The notes under the pieces: generated by a model
What the model was told of the DNA's origin: nothing
What the model saw: the letters and a program-made list of their open reading frames with translations, nothing else
Databases searched by the model: none
In this document: piece by piece, positions 30,225 through 42,610 of the stretch
How positions within the stretch are numbered: the stretch's first letter is position 1
Layout: the number at the start of each line of letters is the position of its first letter
Made by a program: the position numbers and the translations under genes
Origin: Pomacea canaliculata
Lineage: Eukaryota > Mollusca > Gastropoda > Architaenioglossa > Ampullariidae
Assembly (NCBI RefSeq): GCF_003073045.1
Contig: NC_037593.1
Span: forward strand, 4,889,525 to 4,953,524
Length of the DNA: 64,000 nucleotides
Direction of reading: 5' to 3'

Positions 30225-33200
30225 GCTCTAATGGGAGGTGAGACGAGCGGCGCTAGTTACAGGAGTGATTGGGGAGAGACGGGGGAGAGGAGGAAGGGAA
30301 TCGTAGGCCTTGACCGCGTTCATATGAATGAACTGAAAATACTACACTTCTTTTCTCACACCACTTGTTTTTTTCCTTCCCTCATGAAAATTCCACAGCA
30401 GCTGTCAAACCCAATGGCAGTGTCAAAGTGTATTTACCATGTATGTATTATTTCAGTCACGTCTTTACTCGCGTTCATATACGACCGCGGGTGCGTGTGT
30501 ATGTGTGCGCGCGCGTGCTCACGAGACAAATGCTTTATTATCTCAGGATGCCCAGAGTTGGACACTGATCACGGCTAAGACCAGTAGGTCAAAATATGCG
30601 AGTTGAGATGTCTCGGGAAGCAAACAAAACCAGAAAGGACATGATCGAAAACAAAACCAAACATCTCAGGGAGTATTAGTGGCGGACTTTTCACTCTATC
30701 AACACACGATGCGACATAATCAAGCGCTCAATCATCCTCCTACAGCATAGTCACGTGGTTCAGTCTCTCGACATCCTACAGCACAATCAAGTGGTTCAGC
30801 AACTTGACCAAGATTCAAGATGAGCAGCCAACAATCAGAACCTTCCCTCAAAGATCCTCTGGCACTCGTGCAGGAGAACGAACGACTCTGAAGAGCGTCT
30901 ATGGTCGGAGTCCCCTCTCATTGCATGGCTCGCACACAGAAAAGACGAAATTAAAAAAAAAAATAAAAAAAAAAAAAAATGTATATACATTCTGTCTGTG
31001 GCGTGTACGATAAACATCGGAGTCTTATTTCCCCCAGATCCACGTCATCCTCGCATGCTGTCAATATTTATGGTATAACTGATAGCAGACGAGTGTGACT
31101 TGTCTACCAGGTCACTCAATCAACGGCTCCCCATCTGTTGCAGCGTCACACGTGATCGCAACAGCTGTGACCGCTGGCCGTTAGCCTTGAACACCTACAC
31201 CTGGTCCAGGATTTTGAAAATCTGTTGATGCGCATTTTGAAAGGACTGGTTTTCTCACATTGCACCGGATCGAAAGCAGTTTTAGAACAGCCATCAAACT
31301 CTACCTGCTTGGAAGTTCATATCTTTTTTCTTCCCACTATGATGTGTTTAAAAACTTATCACTACATAATAGATGCTGGAGTTTTGTATACAAGCAATTT
31401 ATGAAGACAGCGCTAAAACATTTTTGTTCAAAAATTCTTCATGGTGTAGTGACAGTCTGTTCAGCGGTAGGTGCTTAGTTTAATGCCCGTCTGCAGATCG
31501 CAAAAGGCATTGATTAAATAAACTAACTTCCTAATTAGAATACTTTAAACGGGGATCGATACTGTAATACTGTTATCGCACGACTCATCCTGTCACTTAA
31601 GTTCAAATCTTATTAAAAATTACTTATCGGATTAATACACCAACTGTCAGATACACAATGTTCAGGAGATGAGTTTCGAAACTACACTGACAAAAGCAGC
31701 AAGAAGAGCTCAGACTGACAGAAATTTCCCGAAGGGTGGCCAATGTTCCTGTAGTGACAAACAGTCGAGTGCATCTGTTACCAGCAATTCTTAAGAATTA
31801 ATCCAACGGACGCGAACATTGTCAACGGGAAGAGAGTAAAACTCGGAACATCCTGCTAGTGGCGCTGCTATCGCAGGAAGCAAGTGGTTACGAGGACGAG
31901 CAGAGCTGTGGATGGAATATTCAACTGGGTTTTGCCGAGAACAATATCGGCATGTACTGTTCAAGTGGATTTTATATCAGTATATCACAAATTCCTGTCA
32001 CTAAACACTCTTAAGCATCACATGAAATACTATTTTGTCAGTAATCAGAAATATTGCAGTAACCTTTTGGTCAAAAATAAAGCACCGCAGGAGGGTTTTT
32101 TATTTTAATTATTAACCCTCAGCATGGCTTCATTCTTTAATTTGTTACACGAATTAATTATGAAGCTAGTCAGTGATGGAAGACATGAAGTGCGCAGATT
32201 TAGGGTTTCGACCTCTAAGCCACTCATTTACATAATCGATGCACAATTCGAGAAGGTTCCAGCAGCTTCATCACAGTGGTTTTATTGCCATAGCCATCTG
32301 TGCTGAGGGAGAATTATTCTGACGAAAACGACCTTCATTCTCACATGAATTAAATTAATTAAAAATCGCAATTCATATGTTGGGGTTGGTTTCAGAGCAG
32401 CTGCTCGGTTGTTGTGCCCTCGGCCACACATACTTCCCACTGCCTCCTTCATTCGCACTCTCCCCAAAAATCAACCAATGATAATGTCTTCAATAAGTTA
32501 TATATATTTTATGGTCAGCAATTTGAACCTTAAAATCTCACATACTATTAGTCTCCTTCTTATTTTAAAGTATCTTTTAATTAGTAATACGAATAAATAA
32601 TTTACCACAAATAATTTTTATAAATTGGATAAGTATTCTCAGTACATGCTTTTTATGGAGTAGAAGGGACTGTTAAATTTAACGGCCTTAACATATTTTA
32701 AATAAAATTTAGAATTTTTGCTTCATTGTTGAAGTAACCACAGACTAGAATATAGTGAAATTAGTTCCCTGAATAACAAGCTTTATATTTTGTACAGTGC
32801 AGTTGGTGATCTTGGTATATTGTATAACAGCTCAGTCTGAACCGGAATGTTATTATGTAAGGTTCTTAACTTAAAATACTCTTCACAGTCCTTGTAAGAT
32901 AAGAGTAATAAAGTTTTCACAGAAGAAAGAAAGACTCTTTATACATTATCTCTTTCTCATACTATGCAGAGAACCATTTTGAGATAATCATGTCAAACAA
33001 ACACCTTCTAACCTTACATTTAAAATAGTTGGGAAGATCTTCAAATTTTTCTGTTGGTCCAAAATCCACGACACCTCTAAACTTTCAGCAAATCTTTAAC
33101 TGCAGTAACATAATCTGAATGGATTCCTTTGTTCGTAAAAATAAATACATATTCCATTACAAATACAATTCGTAGGTAGACCAACAAGCAATGCTAGAGA

Positions 33201-33979
33201 TTCATGTTTAATAATAGTGTTACAAATTTGTTATACCAAAACATAACATTCTAGTCTTTGCAATATGATATATTGGAAATTTACCTTAGAGGTGGTGTGT
33301 TTGTCCTAAGTAGAAAAGTCTGCTTATAATAAACACATGTAATTTTGTAGCCTGATAACAAGAACCAAAGCTCCACGTTCATAATACAGCAATACTAGAG
33401 AAGTAATCATCTTATCAAATAGGTCCACGTGTACATCTGCAGGAAGTGACCGTTTCCGACAAGTATGTTGGGATGAGAGCTATGAGACCTAAGAAATGTA
33501 GGTGGGTCGTTTGTAAGTTAATTTATTTCTAGACCACAAACTCTCATTGTTTGTTTGTTTGACACCTTTCATATGCAAAATGTTGACATATAGGTAAAGT
33601 ACTGTCGGCAATGTTAGCAAGTCTTGTTATTGAATATAAATCCAGATTGTAGATACATGTGTAAGTCTCGCCTATTGATGGATTCAAGGTCCCGCTACCG
33701 TTTCGCTTGAGCGGTTCCAACATGCCGAGCGTGACCCTGCATGTCATTCTATTTTAAGTCCAGGTCACAAAGGACACACGCGCACAGCATGCAGAGCAAA
33801 ATGTGTGTGCGTGTGATCGAATCCTATAATGCAGGTTTTGTTGGTCTCTTGCCTACAAAAATGTCACACATAGATGTAGCATTGTTGCCCCAGAAAATCA
33901 ATGCCTTGTGTGACGGAGGTTAAAGGTCGGAGGGCGAAGGAAAATGCACAGCCACACTTTTCCTGTTGTTTTCCTTCTC

Positions 33980-34060
33980 GGATGTGACGTGGCTGCCCTT
34001 TGATCAAATCGACTTCCGGTTGCCCCACATGGCCGACCCGTGCAAGGTCGCTGCTCCTCT
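33980..34060 (+). promoter_or_regulatory. Promoter-like patch with ETS and CRE-like sites
   Basis: GATGTGACGTGGC (CRE-like) is followed by CGACTTCCGGTTGCC, an ETS-type site, then CCACATGGCCGACCCGTGCA. The ATG at about 34029 opens only a 36-codon frame (MADPCKVAAPLAGN...) with no recognised domain. The motif grouping resembles an animal promoter, but no gene was found downstream. Confidence 0.25.
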
Positions 34061-36821
34061 GGCGGGAAATATTTTCCATCCCTTTCTCGCTCCTCCGTTA
34101 AGTTTGTTTGTGTGTGTGGGGGTGATGAGAGAGAGATAATGAATCTTTTTCACGATAGTAATGGTTCATTCCCCTTATCCGCCATTGTGTTGACTGTGAG
34201 GGTTGGAGGACAGTCCTATCGAAGTAGTGGTGACTGTATTTGTTTCAGTGTTTGTATTTTTTAGGGCAGGGAAGGATACGAAATGAACAAGATCTTCTTC
34301 GTCTTCTCGCCCTTCTCCTCCTCATCAGTCTCAACAATCGTGTTGGCTTGTGGTCAACCCACATACTTTGCCGAGTGTAACGGGCACCGCAAAACAAAAT
34401 GGAAACTAGCAGGAAGAAGCTCAGGGAAGATCTCACTAACTGAAACGGAAAGTGTGAGACAACAGATTATGTCGCTGAGTGGAGATTCGTCGTCCATGAC
34501 TCGACTCAAGTTTTCAAAAGCCTGTCAACAAGACCGGAGGTACGCTGACAAACCGGAACACAATCGAAAGCAGACATCCGGTGTAACGGTGTTATCGCAG
34601 GGCCCACCCTGACATGAAGGTGAAGTAAAGGGCACTTCCAAGAGGAGAAATGCGAAGAAATTTTCTCAAGTATTATAATATTCAATTCTACGATGGGATT
34701 GCTTCAGAAGAGGGAATCTTCGAAACGATGTTATGTGATTAAAATGTAATGCAATCATTCTGAAACGAAGCATCGTCGTTATAATTCAATGCAGACAGTT
34801 TAACAGTTTCAGCAGCAAAGGTCATTTTATCATGCAAAGATATATATATATATATATTTTACATATTATACTTTCAATTGTGTCTGTATCATCAATCTTA
34901 ATCCTCAGTATATGTAACCTGTAAACTTTAACCTTTAACTTCTTAAATTATGACACTTAGCTTTGCAGGTTTATTTTGGTGTTCCAGCAAAAATACTTGA
35001 AAGATCTGCTAGAGTAAGAGTCGAACCCTTGACAGTAAGATTTCCACTGATGACAAGTTAGCATATGGTTCCAATCTCTCTCATTGGCCGTGTCTTAGCA
35101 TCGTCAACGTATCTATGTAAATCCTGATGTCACAGGCCTTGACCTCTCTCTGTGCATGCTGGAGTTTGTAGGCCACATCTCCACAAGCTTGCTGTGATAG
35201 CGGCGGGAGGGTGAGGCAGATGTGGGTAAATATTTTCAACAATGCTCCGCCCAAACATAAAAGAGGTTTGCACTTTAATATACTTTTATTTAAATTCATG
35301 CGCCTCAAGGCTCTTATTCATACAGTTGTGTGTCTATTTGAGTGTAAGCTAAAAATACACAAACAGTCGACTCATGTGAACGGTCTCTTTATGAGACACA
35401 CAATGACAATACAGATTTTAAGTAAGGGAAATGACACATCATCCAAACCGTCATTGTTTTCTGTATGCAAGCCCAGTGATGACCTCTAGTGGTCTAGGGT
35501 ATTTCAGGGTCATCATGAAACGCGGGTTTGCGCGAAATGTTGCTTGTAGTTATTAATATTTAAAACATTTATCACTTTTCGCTATTGTTGATAAATCTGT
35601 ATACTTTTCGTCTACTTGTTTTATCCTTACTTCTTGGAAGTAGTTCTAGGATGTGTTCTGTAGGCTACTCATCTTCTCCACCGGGACTCACAGGACAAAA
35701 TAGAGACTTCATTTCAGTTGACAATTTGGTCAGCTGTGCCTGATAGTGAGCCTGAATATGATCACCTTGTCTGGACAGGTTAGAAATTATAGTGTGGTTG
35801 TAGTGGTCTGTATGTGGACCTGATTATGGTCTTTATCTCTGTACTTTTAGACCTCACTGACTTACTGTGTTTTTTCTGCACACCCACCACCCTCTGTTCT
35901 CTGCTTCTCCGTTGCCAGCTACGTAGCAGTGTGAGGGAATCCACTGAAGTGCAATTCCCAGGCAGTGAAGGGTTTAGAACTCTAGATTATAAATACGATT
36001 TTTTTCCCCGACTATAATATTAAACGGAAGAAGCTGAGCGCCTTATAATCTTAGTCTGATGTGTCACAGCTTCATGCGAGACAGTAATGATCATGGCAAA
36101 GAGAGAAAGCCTGATAAAATGTTGTAGTTCGACACGTGTCCTCTCCCTTTCTCTGTCTTCTTGTGAATGATAGAGAGAGAGAGAGAGTGAGAAACAGAGA
36201 CAGTGTATGTGTGTGTTTTAACAGTGAAAACTTTTCAATGCTTACCATTTATAGAGACCGTATGTCTCAGTTTACACAAGGTTAGAATCAGACGATTTTA
36301 GTTTCCCCAAACCCTTGCTTCGTTTCGTTTACTTTCTCTACTGTCAGTTTGATGTGTGATGGTATCAGGTACAACATTTGGGTATCAGCAGGAAACACAC
36401 GTTGTCTCCCCTTGTGTACCAGCGATGTCCAGCCAACGGCGTCAACGAGGCTTTGAGCGAGCGTCCTCACTCCGTCCCGTGTTGCTGTCACTGCAAGTGT
36501 CCGTTGGAAACTAAATGAACTGTGAAATACAGTTGATTCTGACTGCAAGTGTACAGACATAGACTTACGTATATTTGCAAAAACCTGCTAATTATCATTG
36601 TTTACGGTCACCTGCACTCTACAGTGCCTTTCAGACGAGGAAGATAACTAAATAAAAACAACAATATTAAATTTTAAAAGTGATATAATTTAAAGTAAAA
36701 GAAAACACAAAATAAATCCAAATTTCCCTACTCACATTTCTAACACAAGTTTCTTCTAATGTCTCAAAATATCCGATCTTCTTGTCGACAATACAGTTCC
36801 CCACACAGTCTCCACTTTAAA

Positions 36822-37169
36822 GCAACACAAAATCTACACTTGACAATGACACAAAATATCCACTTGAATATAACACGAAGTTTCCACTGGCACCGACGCC
36901 CTTCCTGAAAATGTTAATTCAATGCTGGTCGGCGAACCCCAGGCAGATACGAAGAATAAGAGCAACAAACAAAAGAGAAAAATACAAAAACACACAAAAC
37001 ACAAAAACCTCAACAGGTTCAATGTTACTCTACGATAAAAATCTGGTAATTCCAAGTTTGTTCAGGACTTGTACATAACAATACAATCTTGTCAGGATTT
37101 GTTCCCAAGACTACAACACCAAGTCCGTTCAAGACTGGTTACAAAACAAAAAAGTCCGCTCGGGACGCA
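36822..37169. repeat. Two degenerate short tandem arrays
   Basis: At 36822-36890 about three 24 bp units share ACACAAAAT and CCACTTGA. At 37053-37169 about four units of roughly 33 bp share AAGTCCGTTCAGGACT-like wording, decayed between units. No coding sense is visible. Confidence 0.5.
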
Positions 37170-38645
37170 CTGACAACACGGAGGAGACTGTTCTCTCCCC
37201 TCCAGTCAAGGAAAAACTCAGTCACACCACAAACATCATAAACATTACAACACTCTTTCCTTTGTTCTTCGAACAAAACAACCTATAAACACCACTTGAT
37301 TAAAACAAAGACCGGCAGCCATCCCTGAGAGCCGCAGTAATTGGTGTCTTTCAACCTCCCCCTTCAGTTACTTTTCCCTCTCCCTTTCGTAGGTATAAAT
37401 AAATAAAAATACAGCGCAGCAGGTTTGTGACATTTACATTGTTATGTATGTGGATAACGAGCATTACATCATAATGTGTAACGGATATGAATGTTTTTTA
37501 CAGACGTTACACCACACTAACATCATCACTCGCATGTGCATAATCAAGAAAATACTGGAAAAAAAAATAAACAAAGTGCTAGTCAGTGATATGAATGAAA
37601 CAATTCGTATTAATAGCTTCACGAGAGAGTTCACCCGTTATGTACAAGATTATTTATCTCCCATTCCTTCCCGTGGCGCTGTAACTGTCATCCTTGAGGG
37701 GCTGGAGCAGTGACGTCACTCATAAAAAATGTTCTCGCGATGTTTCCGTAAACAAGTAGCCAACAGCTACAAACAGAAAGAATTTTTCATCCGCCAGCCT
37801 TGCAGCCGCTCACAACAGCTTCCGGACCGGTCTGAAGTTCATCTGTTAACTCTCTGTTCAGCTCTGACCCTCTGATTTTAAACTAACCCTATAATTTATT
37901 GCTACCCTTCCCACTAAACTACGAGTTACACCTCCGCTGGCCTCTTTGACTTCGCGGAGGAATATATTAACCGGCTTCCAGGCGGCGGTGATGAATTTTA
38001 GACCGACAATGGCGAGAAAATCGACTTCGACGAAGCAAGAGGACGGATGACAGATTGTGACGAAGCAAGAAGACGGGGGACATGTGAACAAGAGAGGAGA
38101 ACTGATGATGGGTCATCTCACCAGCTCACACCCTTTCCACACCCACTCATCCGTTCGAGGGCTTCCACACCAAAGCAAGGGTATCCACCTACACTTGATA
38201 AAATGTACAGCTCAGCCGAATTATTATTATTGTTGTTACGTGAAAACAATGATGTAAACTTGCTTTGCCACAGTCTATCATCCATCCTCCTTCTCCGTGA
38301 CAGCTGATTTTCTCTCCATTTTTCTCACCCTTCATGCCCAGAAAACAACACGTGTCCTGACCTCAGCACCTGGCGTCTAGCACAAACATAACTACATAAA
38401 CAAAAATATAAACACAGATAAATCATTTTGACGTAACAGATGTTCAGGTGTAATTGAAAGGAAGTATTCCTTCTCCCCAATACCCTCATCCACCAGGTGT
38501 TAAATCCCTTGTCACCCATACTCAAGCTTAAAGACCCACCCGACTGGTCCGACTGTGGTGTTCGCATTCAACAGACAGCTGTGTAGGTCCAGTAGATCAT
38601 CTCTAACCACAAAAGAAGTTGGTCCATTTTCTTCTGAAAGATGAA

Positions 38646-38745
38646 TCCTTTGGGAACGTATGAACACAGTTTCCGTTCCTATATTTTCCTGTGCAGTCAA
38701 CAAGGTCAGAATAGTTTCCATATCTGCACTTGGGTTTTCGAGATT
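38646..38745 (-). pseudogene. THAP-like zinc-finger fragment
   Basis: Minus-strand sequence reads KPKCRYGNYSDLVDCTGKYR then NGNCVHTFPKDSSFRRKWTN and FFCG before a stop. The VHTFPKD...FRRKW part fits the FHRFPKD...RKKW centre of THAP domains, with Cys residues ahead of it. The distal Cys-x2-His pair is not found, so it is either a first exon with a weak donor (GTTAGA) or a decayed copy. A perfect CRE, TGACGTCA, lies upstream at 38798-38805. THAP domains bind DNA and occur in host regulators and P-type transposases. Confidence 0.35.
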
Positions 38746-38805
38746 CGGTATTTTCTTGTATCCGCCATGCTGTGGTCATGCAAGATGCCACGGTTACTGA
38801 CGTCA

Positions 38806-41233
38806 CAAAGTCCAAAATAAATGGAGATGTAAACAGGCGAGGACATTGTTTTATTTAATGTCCCGAGATTCGTGGTCCTCCTTGCGTGGTTCTCCTTGTC
38901 CAAGGTATTAATCAGTGATAGGACAGGAGTCTTTGGAGCATGTGTTGCCGGTCGGTAGGTCTTTAAAGCTTTATGAAGGTATTTGTAGTCGTTGCTGTGT
39001 CTGTGGTATTGTGTTCATTTGCTTCTTGGGTCGAATCCATGTAGAGTGTAGACTGTAGACCTTTTATCTTTCCAACTCTCCCTTCCTCGTATTCAAACTT
39101 CTTAAAGGGAAAATCAAGTAAATTGTCAGTTCGACTTGAATGATAGACACTTTTTACACACACACATTGTCAGTAACTCTTTGGAAATCTCAGCATTTGA
39201 GCTAGTCTTGGATTTTTCATGATGAAGAGTGGAAACCACGAAGGGTTGTTTTGGAAAAAGAACAAGACAAGTGACTTTCCTGGACATAAGAACAAAACAA
39301 ATCACGAGCATTGTGGGACTGATCCTGTTACAGCTACTCTAAAACTCCGGATTGTTTTCATTTCAGGATCACCTTACCATCTGACTAGCTCTTCACTTTA
39401 AATTAATGAAATGACTAGCTGCCATGGCACACCTGGTCTCCAGACTACAAGATGTCGTTGTTTATAGCCTAAAGCTGAGGTGTGCCTCTTATTTGAGTTT
39501 TCTTTGTCATCTGTGAACATGTCACACCTGTCTTCTCTGCCACCTGTGAATACGTCACCCCTGTCTTCTCTGTCACTAGATATCCACAACATATAGTCCT
39601 TCGCGAGCATGTTTCTAGATACTAAAAGTAGTCCCTTTTACACATCACAAGGAAATTTTGATCCTCGCTAACTTTCCGAGAGAGAAGAAAGAATAATGCA
39701 TGAAGATAATTTACAGTATCCTCTACCTTCATGCGCTAACTCTTGTAAATTTGATTTTATTTCTCTCTTTTGAACTATCACTTCATTTTGAGCCAAGCAT
39801 GTGATTGCGAGGTCCATACAGTTGATAGTCTATGTTCACCAACGGGGGAAAGGGAGGGAGATACTAAGGGCAGTATAGACAGATTTTATATCGCACCACC
39901 TCACACATTTATCTTTCTCCCTTCGTCGCTCTTTCTCCATGCTGTTCTCTCTCTCTATGGTGTAGGACACTTTTAAATAACGGCTTTGTCCACGTGTGTT
40001 CTGTGTACAAGATGTATGTCACAATATCTTCTGAGTAGCATGTTTGGCCTGGAGCCACACACGCGATACTGAACTCCCTACCAAACATCCTACAACCTTT
40101 GACTTTTGAGTAGTCAACACAAATATTCTGGGTGGATGGGAGATCACACACACACACATAAACATCGCCTTATTTAGAAGATGATGTACACATCATTCAT
40201 TATTTTCACAGTGTAGCGAGTTTTGTGAAAGAGGATTTAGAAAGATAATTGTCCAAAATGAGCATCGGAGGAGCAGCTGAGAGATGTAGAGATTGGATTT
40301 GCAGGGCGGAAAGATAACTTTATTAAACTCTTCCCTTTCCCCGCCTGGAAAATCCATTCCTATCTCTCAAATGGTCTTCTCTGCACAAAGGCTCGTACTG
40401 CGAGTCGGAAAAGGTACGGGCGCCATTCACTACTCCAGGCAAAGAAGAATGCCAATAAAAACCTAAATTAATCCCGCCTCCAGTCCACTTTAATTAAAGT
40501 TTCTTGTGTGCATTTTTACGGCCCTATTGTTGGATATACAGCGAGGTCAGGGCCAGATGAAAAGACCAAAACATGAGACGAAAATGATCTCGAAAGCGGA
40601 ATGCCACACCCAGTTACATCTGCTGCCACTGCGCATGCCCAGAAGCCGTTGCGTTGTTGTGGAGATGATGAACCCTGCTATCGTGTTTGAATGTTGTTCC
40701 TGAAATAGATCAGTAGACACAAAGCAATCGTTCCGCGAAGAACAAAAAAAATTTGTTGCTTTTTTTTTTGAATTTTGTAAAGTTCGCTAAGACTACGTGT
40801 CTGAGTGTTTCACACGAAACGCGGGTAAGGATGGTAAGGACACAAAGTCCACCTGTTCTACCTCGTCTTTAAAACCAAATAATCGGATGTTACACCTTTT
40901 ATAATGACTGGATAATGCTATTTTCTCAAAATCAAATTGAATATTCACCTCCTCTCTTTTTTCAAGAGACACACATCTCCTAACATCAACAAGAGGCCAT
41001 AAGGTTCATTAATTCTTCTCTTGACCGATACCGGTCGTTTGGAGGAGGACATGAATGAAAAGACCCGTCACTTACACCTGTCTTGGGAGATGATGAGTTG
41101 ATCCTGCTCAGGATGACAATTCCATTTCTTGATATTCGTAACTCAGTTCTTCTTCTGGTCACCTCGGCACCGACATCCCTCCAAGGTGCCTTGAAGGACC
41201 TGGTCTCCATTTCACACGCGTTGGAGTCTGTTG
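38806..41233. other. Intergenic, no gene seen
   Basis: Nothing recognisable was found. A short imperfect duplication around CTGTCTTCTCTG(C/T)CAC lies at 39529-39580. The stretch has several CpG-rich pieces (40380-40440, 40600-40660) without an open frame that resembles a protein. Confidence 0.5.
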
Positions 41234-41515
41234 GTAAGGGGCAGCGCATAGCCGAGTGGTTATAGAACTGGACTTGGAACTGAGAGTGCGCTGGTTCAAT
41301 GTCCGATTAGCGCAGCAAACGTCCCTCAGTCGACAGCTGGCAGGAATGTGTACCTGACTCCTTAGAGGGTTGGGGAAGGCAAGGCAGAGAGGGACAGGAG
41401 ATGGACACCGCCCTCATGTACACCTGGCCCCGAGAAGAGTGAGGTCTCTAACACCCTTCACCCCAGTGACCTGAAAAGTTAGGGGATGACCTTTACCTTG
41501 CATTAAGGAATTGCA
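41234..41515 (+). mobile_element. tRNA-derived SINE
   Basis: A tRNA-like head has a box A, TAGCCGAGTGGTTA (41249-41262), and a box B, GGTTCAATGTCC (41293-41304), at the right spacing for RNA polymerase III. The unrelated body runs through CACCCTTCACCCCAGTGACC and TGAAAAGTTAGGGGATGACC to about 41515. It is not a working tRNA because the arms do not pair fully and the body follows without a terminator. It ends directly beside a LINE fragment. Confidence 0.7.
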
Positions 41516-41532
41516 GGTCTGTACTGTCGTCT

Positions 41533-41800
41533 GCTAATTGCCCTTCCGCCGATGGAAATGGAAGTAAAATTTCTCCTTAACTGCGCTGTTACCTGCTGGG
41601 AAGTCAGTCTCTTCTGCTGGTAGTTCCCTGGCAGTCTTGCTGATGCGATTCCGACTTGGATGGCAGATTAGGTTTATTGTTCTGTAGTTCTGACTCTATT
41701 TCCTTTTTTGGAAGTGGAATGGTTAGTAGCTGCGTCCATTTCTCAGACTCTTTGACATACAGCAGTGAAGGACTTCGGTCCCCACCTTGCTTGAGCCCCT
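41533..41800 (-). mobile_element. Decayed LINE reverse-transcriptase fragment
   Basis: On the minus strand KWTQLLTIPLPKK (near 41750-41710), TINLICHPS (41681-41655), ELPAEETDFPAGNSAVKE and TSISIGGRAIS (41566-41534) follow the order of a widespread invertebrate LINE whose intact copies read PKKGN, YRTISLICHPSK, AEEQAGFRAGRS and SISIGGRPIS. The last two blocks are closer than in intact copies, so roughly 100 codons are lost inside. The clade is not resolved. Confidence 0.65.
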
Positions 41801-42449
41801 AAGCTGGGATTTCCTGTCTGTGTATCACTCTTTCCACCTACTACCTGTAGGTCTGCAGGTTTCCTGGAGCTAGTCTGGATGTTTGAAGGATGTTAGCGTC
41901 TGTGTTCAGCTGGAGGATGTACAGATCTTTGAATATTTAATTCACAAATGATATAATTATTTACTCCCCTTTCTAGCCATGAAGTAGCCATTGATGTCTT
42001 CAAAGACTTAGGTCTTGTGTTGACATGTTTTGGCGAGGGTCATTACCAGGCAATTTCGCTGTAACCCCGTATCCCTTCCTCCTCTGTGATCCGGCTTTGA
42101 TCTTCTATCCAGTTTTTCCCGGCTGCCCTCATCTCTTTGCTAATGTAACAATTCACTTCTTTGTACTTGCAAGCTGCCTCGGGTTAGCTTTTCCTTTCTG
42201 TCTTCAAGGCTCTTATCTGGTGACAGAGATCTAGGCTGTTCATTATGACCCAGGGATTGCCTTCTTCTTTTGACACCCTGGCACATTCTGGGCAGTTGAC
42301 AGAAGAACCTCTTTCATGAGGCCTTGATAATGTAAACGTGTTCATGTACAATCCCAAGCGAGAACAAGTCTGTTCCAGAGAAAAACGGGGAACTCAAGTA
42401 AAGCGCCATGCTTCCGGTTATAAACTGGTTTCGAGGCTCCGCGGACACT

Positions 42450-42610
42450 ACTTCTTGTTTCTAAACATTACCACCACTTTATAACTACGGGTCCAGGGGT
42501 AAACAACATCTACGGGATCTGGACATCGCTTTCTAACTTTGAAAACAAGATGCTTATCCTCGAGTTCTTTACCTTGCCCCAGGTCAACAATTGCCCTCGT
42601 CACAGATGAC
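42450..42610 (+). repeat. Dispersed repeat family 2, copy 1
   Basis: CACTTTATAACTACGGGTCC, AGGGGTAAACAACATCTACG and CTTATCCTCGAGTTC match 56350-56470 in order and spacing, with many substitutions. No coding capacity is seen. The family is unknown. Confidence 0.6.

Larger units (their letters stand above)
28489..33480. other. Intergenic, no gene seen
   Basis: After the methyltransferase 3' UTR there is no convincing exon. Contents are two copies of a 39 bp segment (29005-29043 and 30098-30136), a SINE-like piece (30184-30224), an alternating GTGTGCGCGCGCGT tract (about 30490-30520), a 26 bp tandem pair (30738-30763 and 30774-30799) and A-rich runs near 30950. From about 31500 to 33480 the sequence is AT-rich and featureless. 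Confidence 0.6.
33481..38500. other. Intergenic, no gene seen
   Basis: No exon of a known family was found. Contents are a promoter-like patch (33980-34075), a (TA)n run (34840-34857), a (GA)n run (36170-36187), degenerate short tandem arrays (36822-36890 and 37053-37169) and a short duplication of GACGAAGCAAGA with GACGG (38029-38046 and 38058-38076). Confidence 0.55.

Noticed and set aside
36700-37430. Suspected LTR-like segment
   Set aside because: No matching direct terminal repeat, primer-binding site or polymerase wording was found.
38029-38076. CRISPR-like or tandem array
   Set aside because: Only two 18 bp units are present, in a eukaryotic sequence with no spacer structure.
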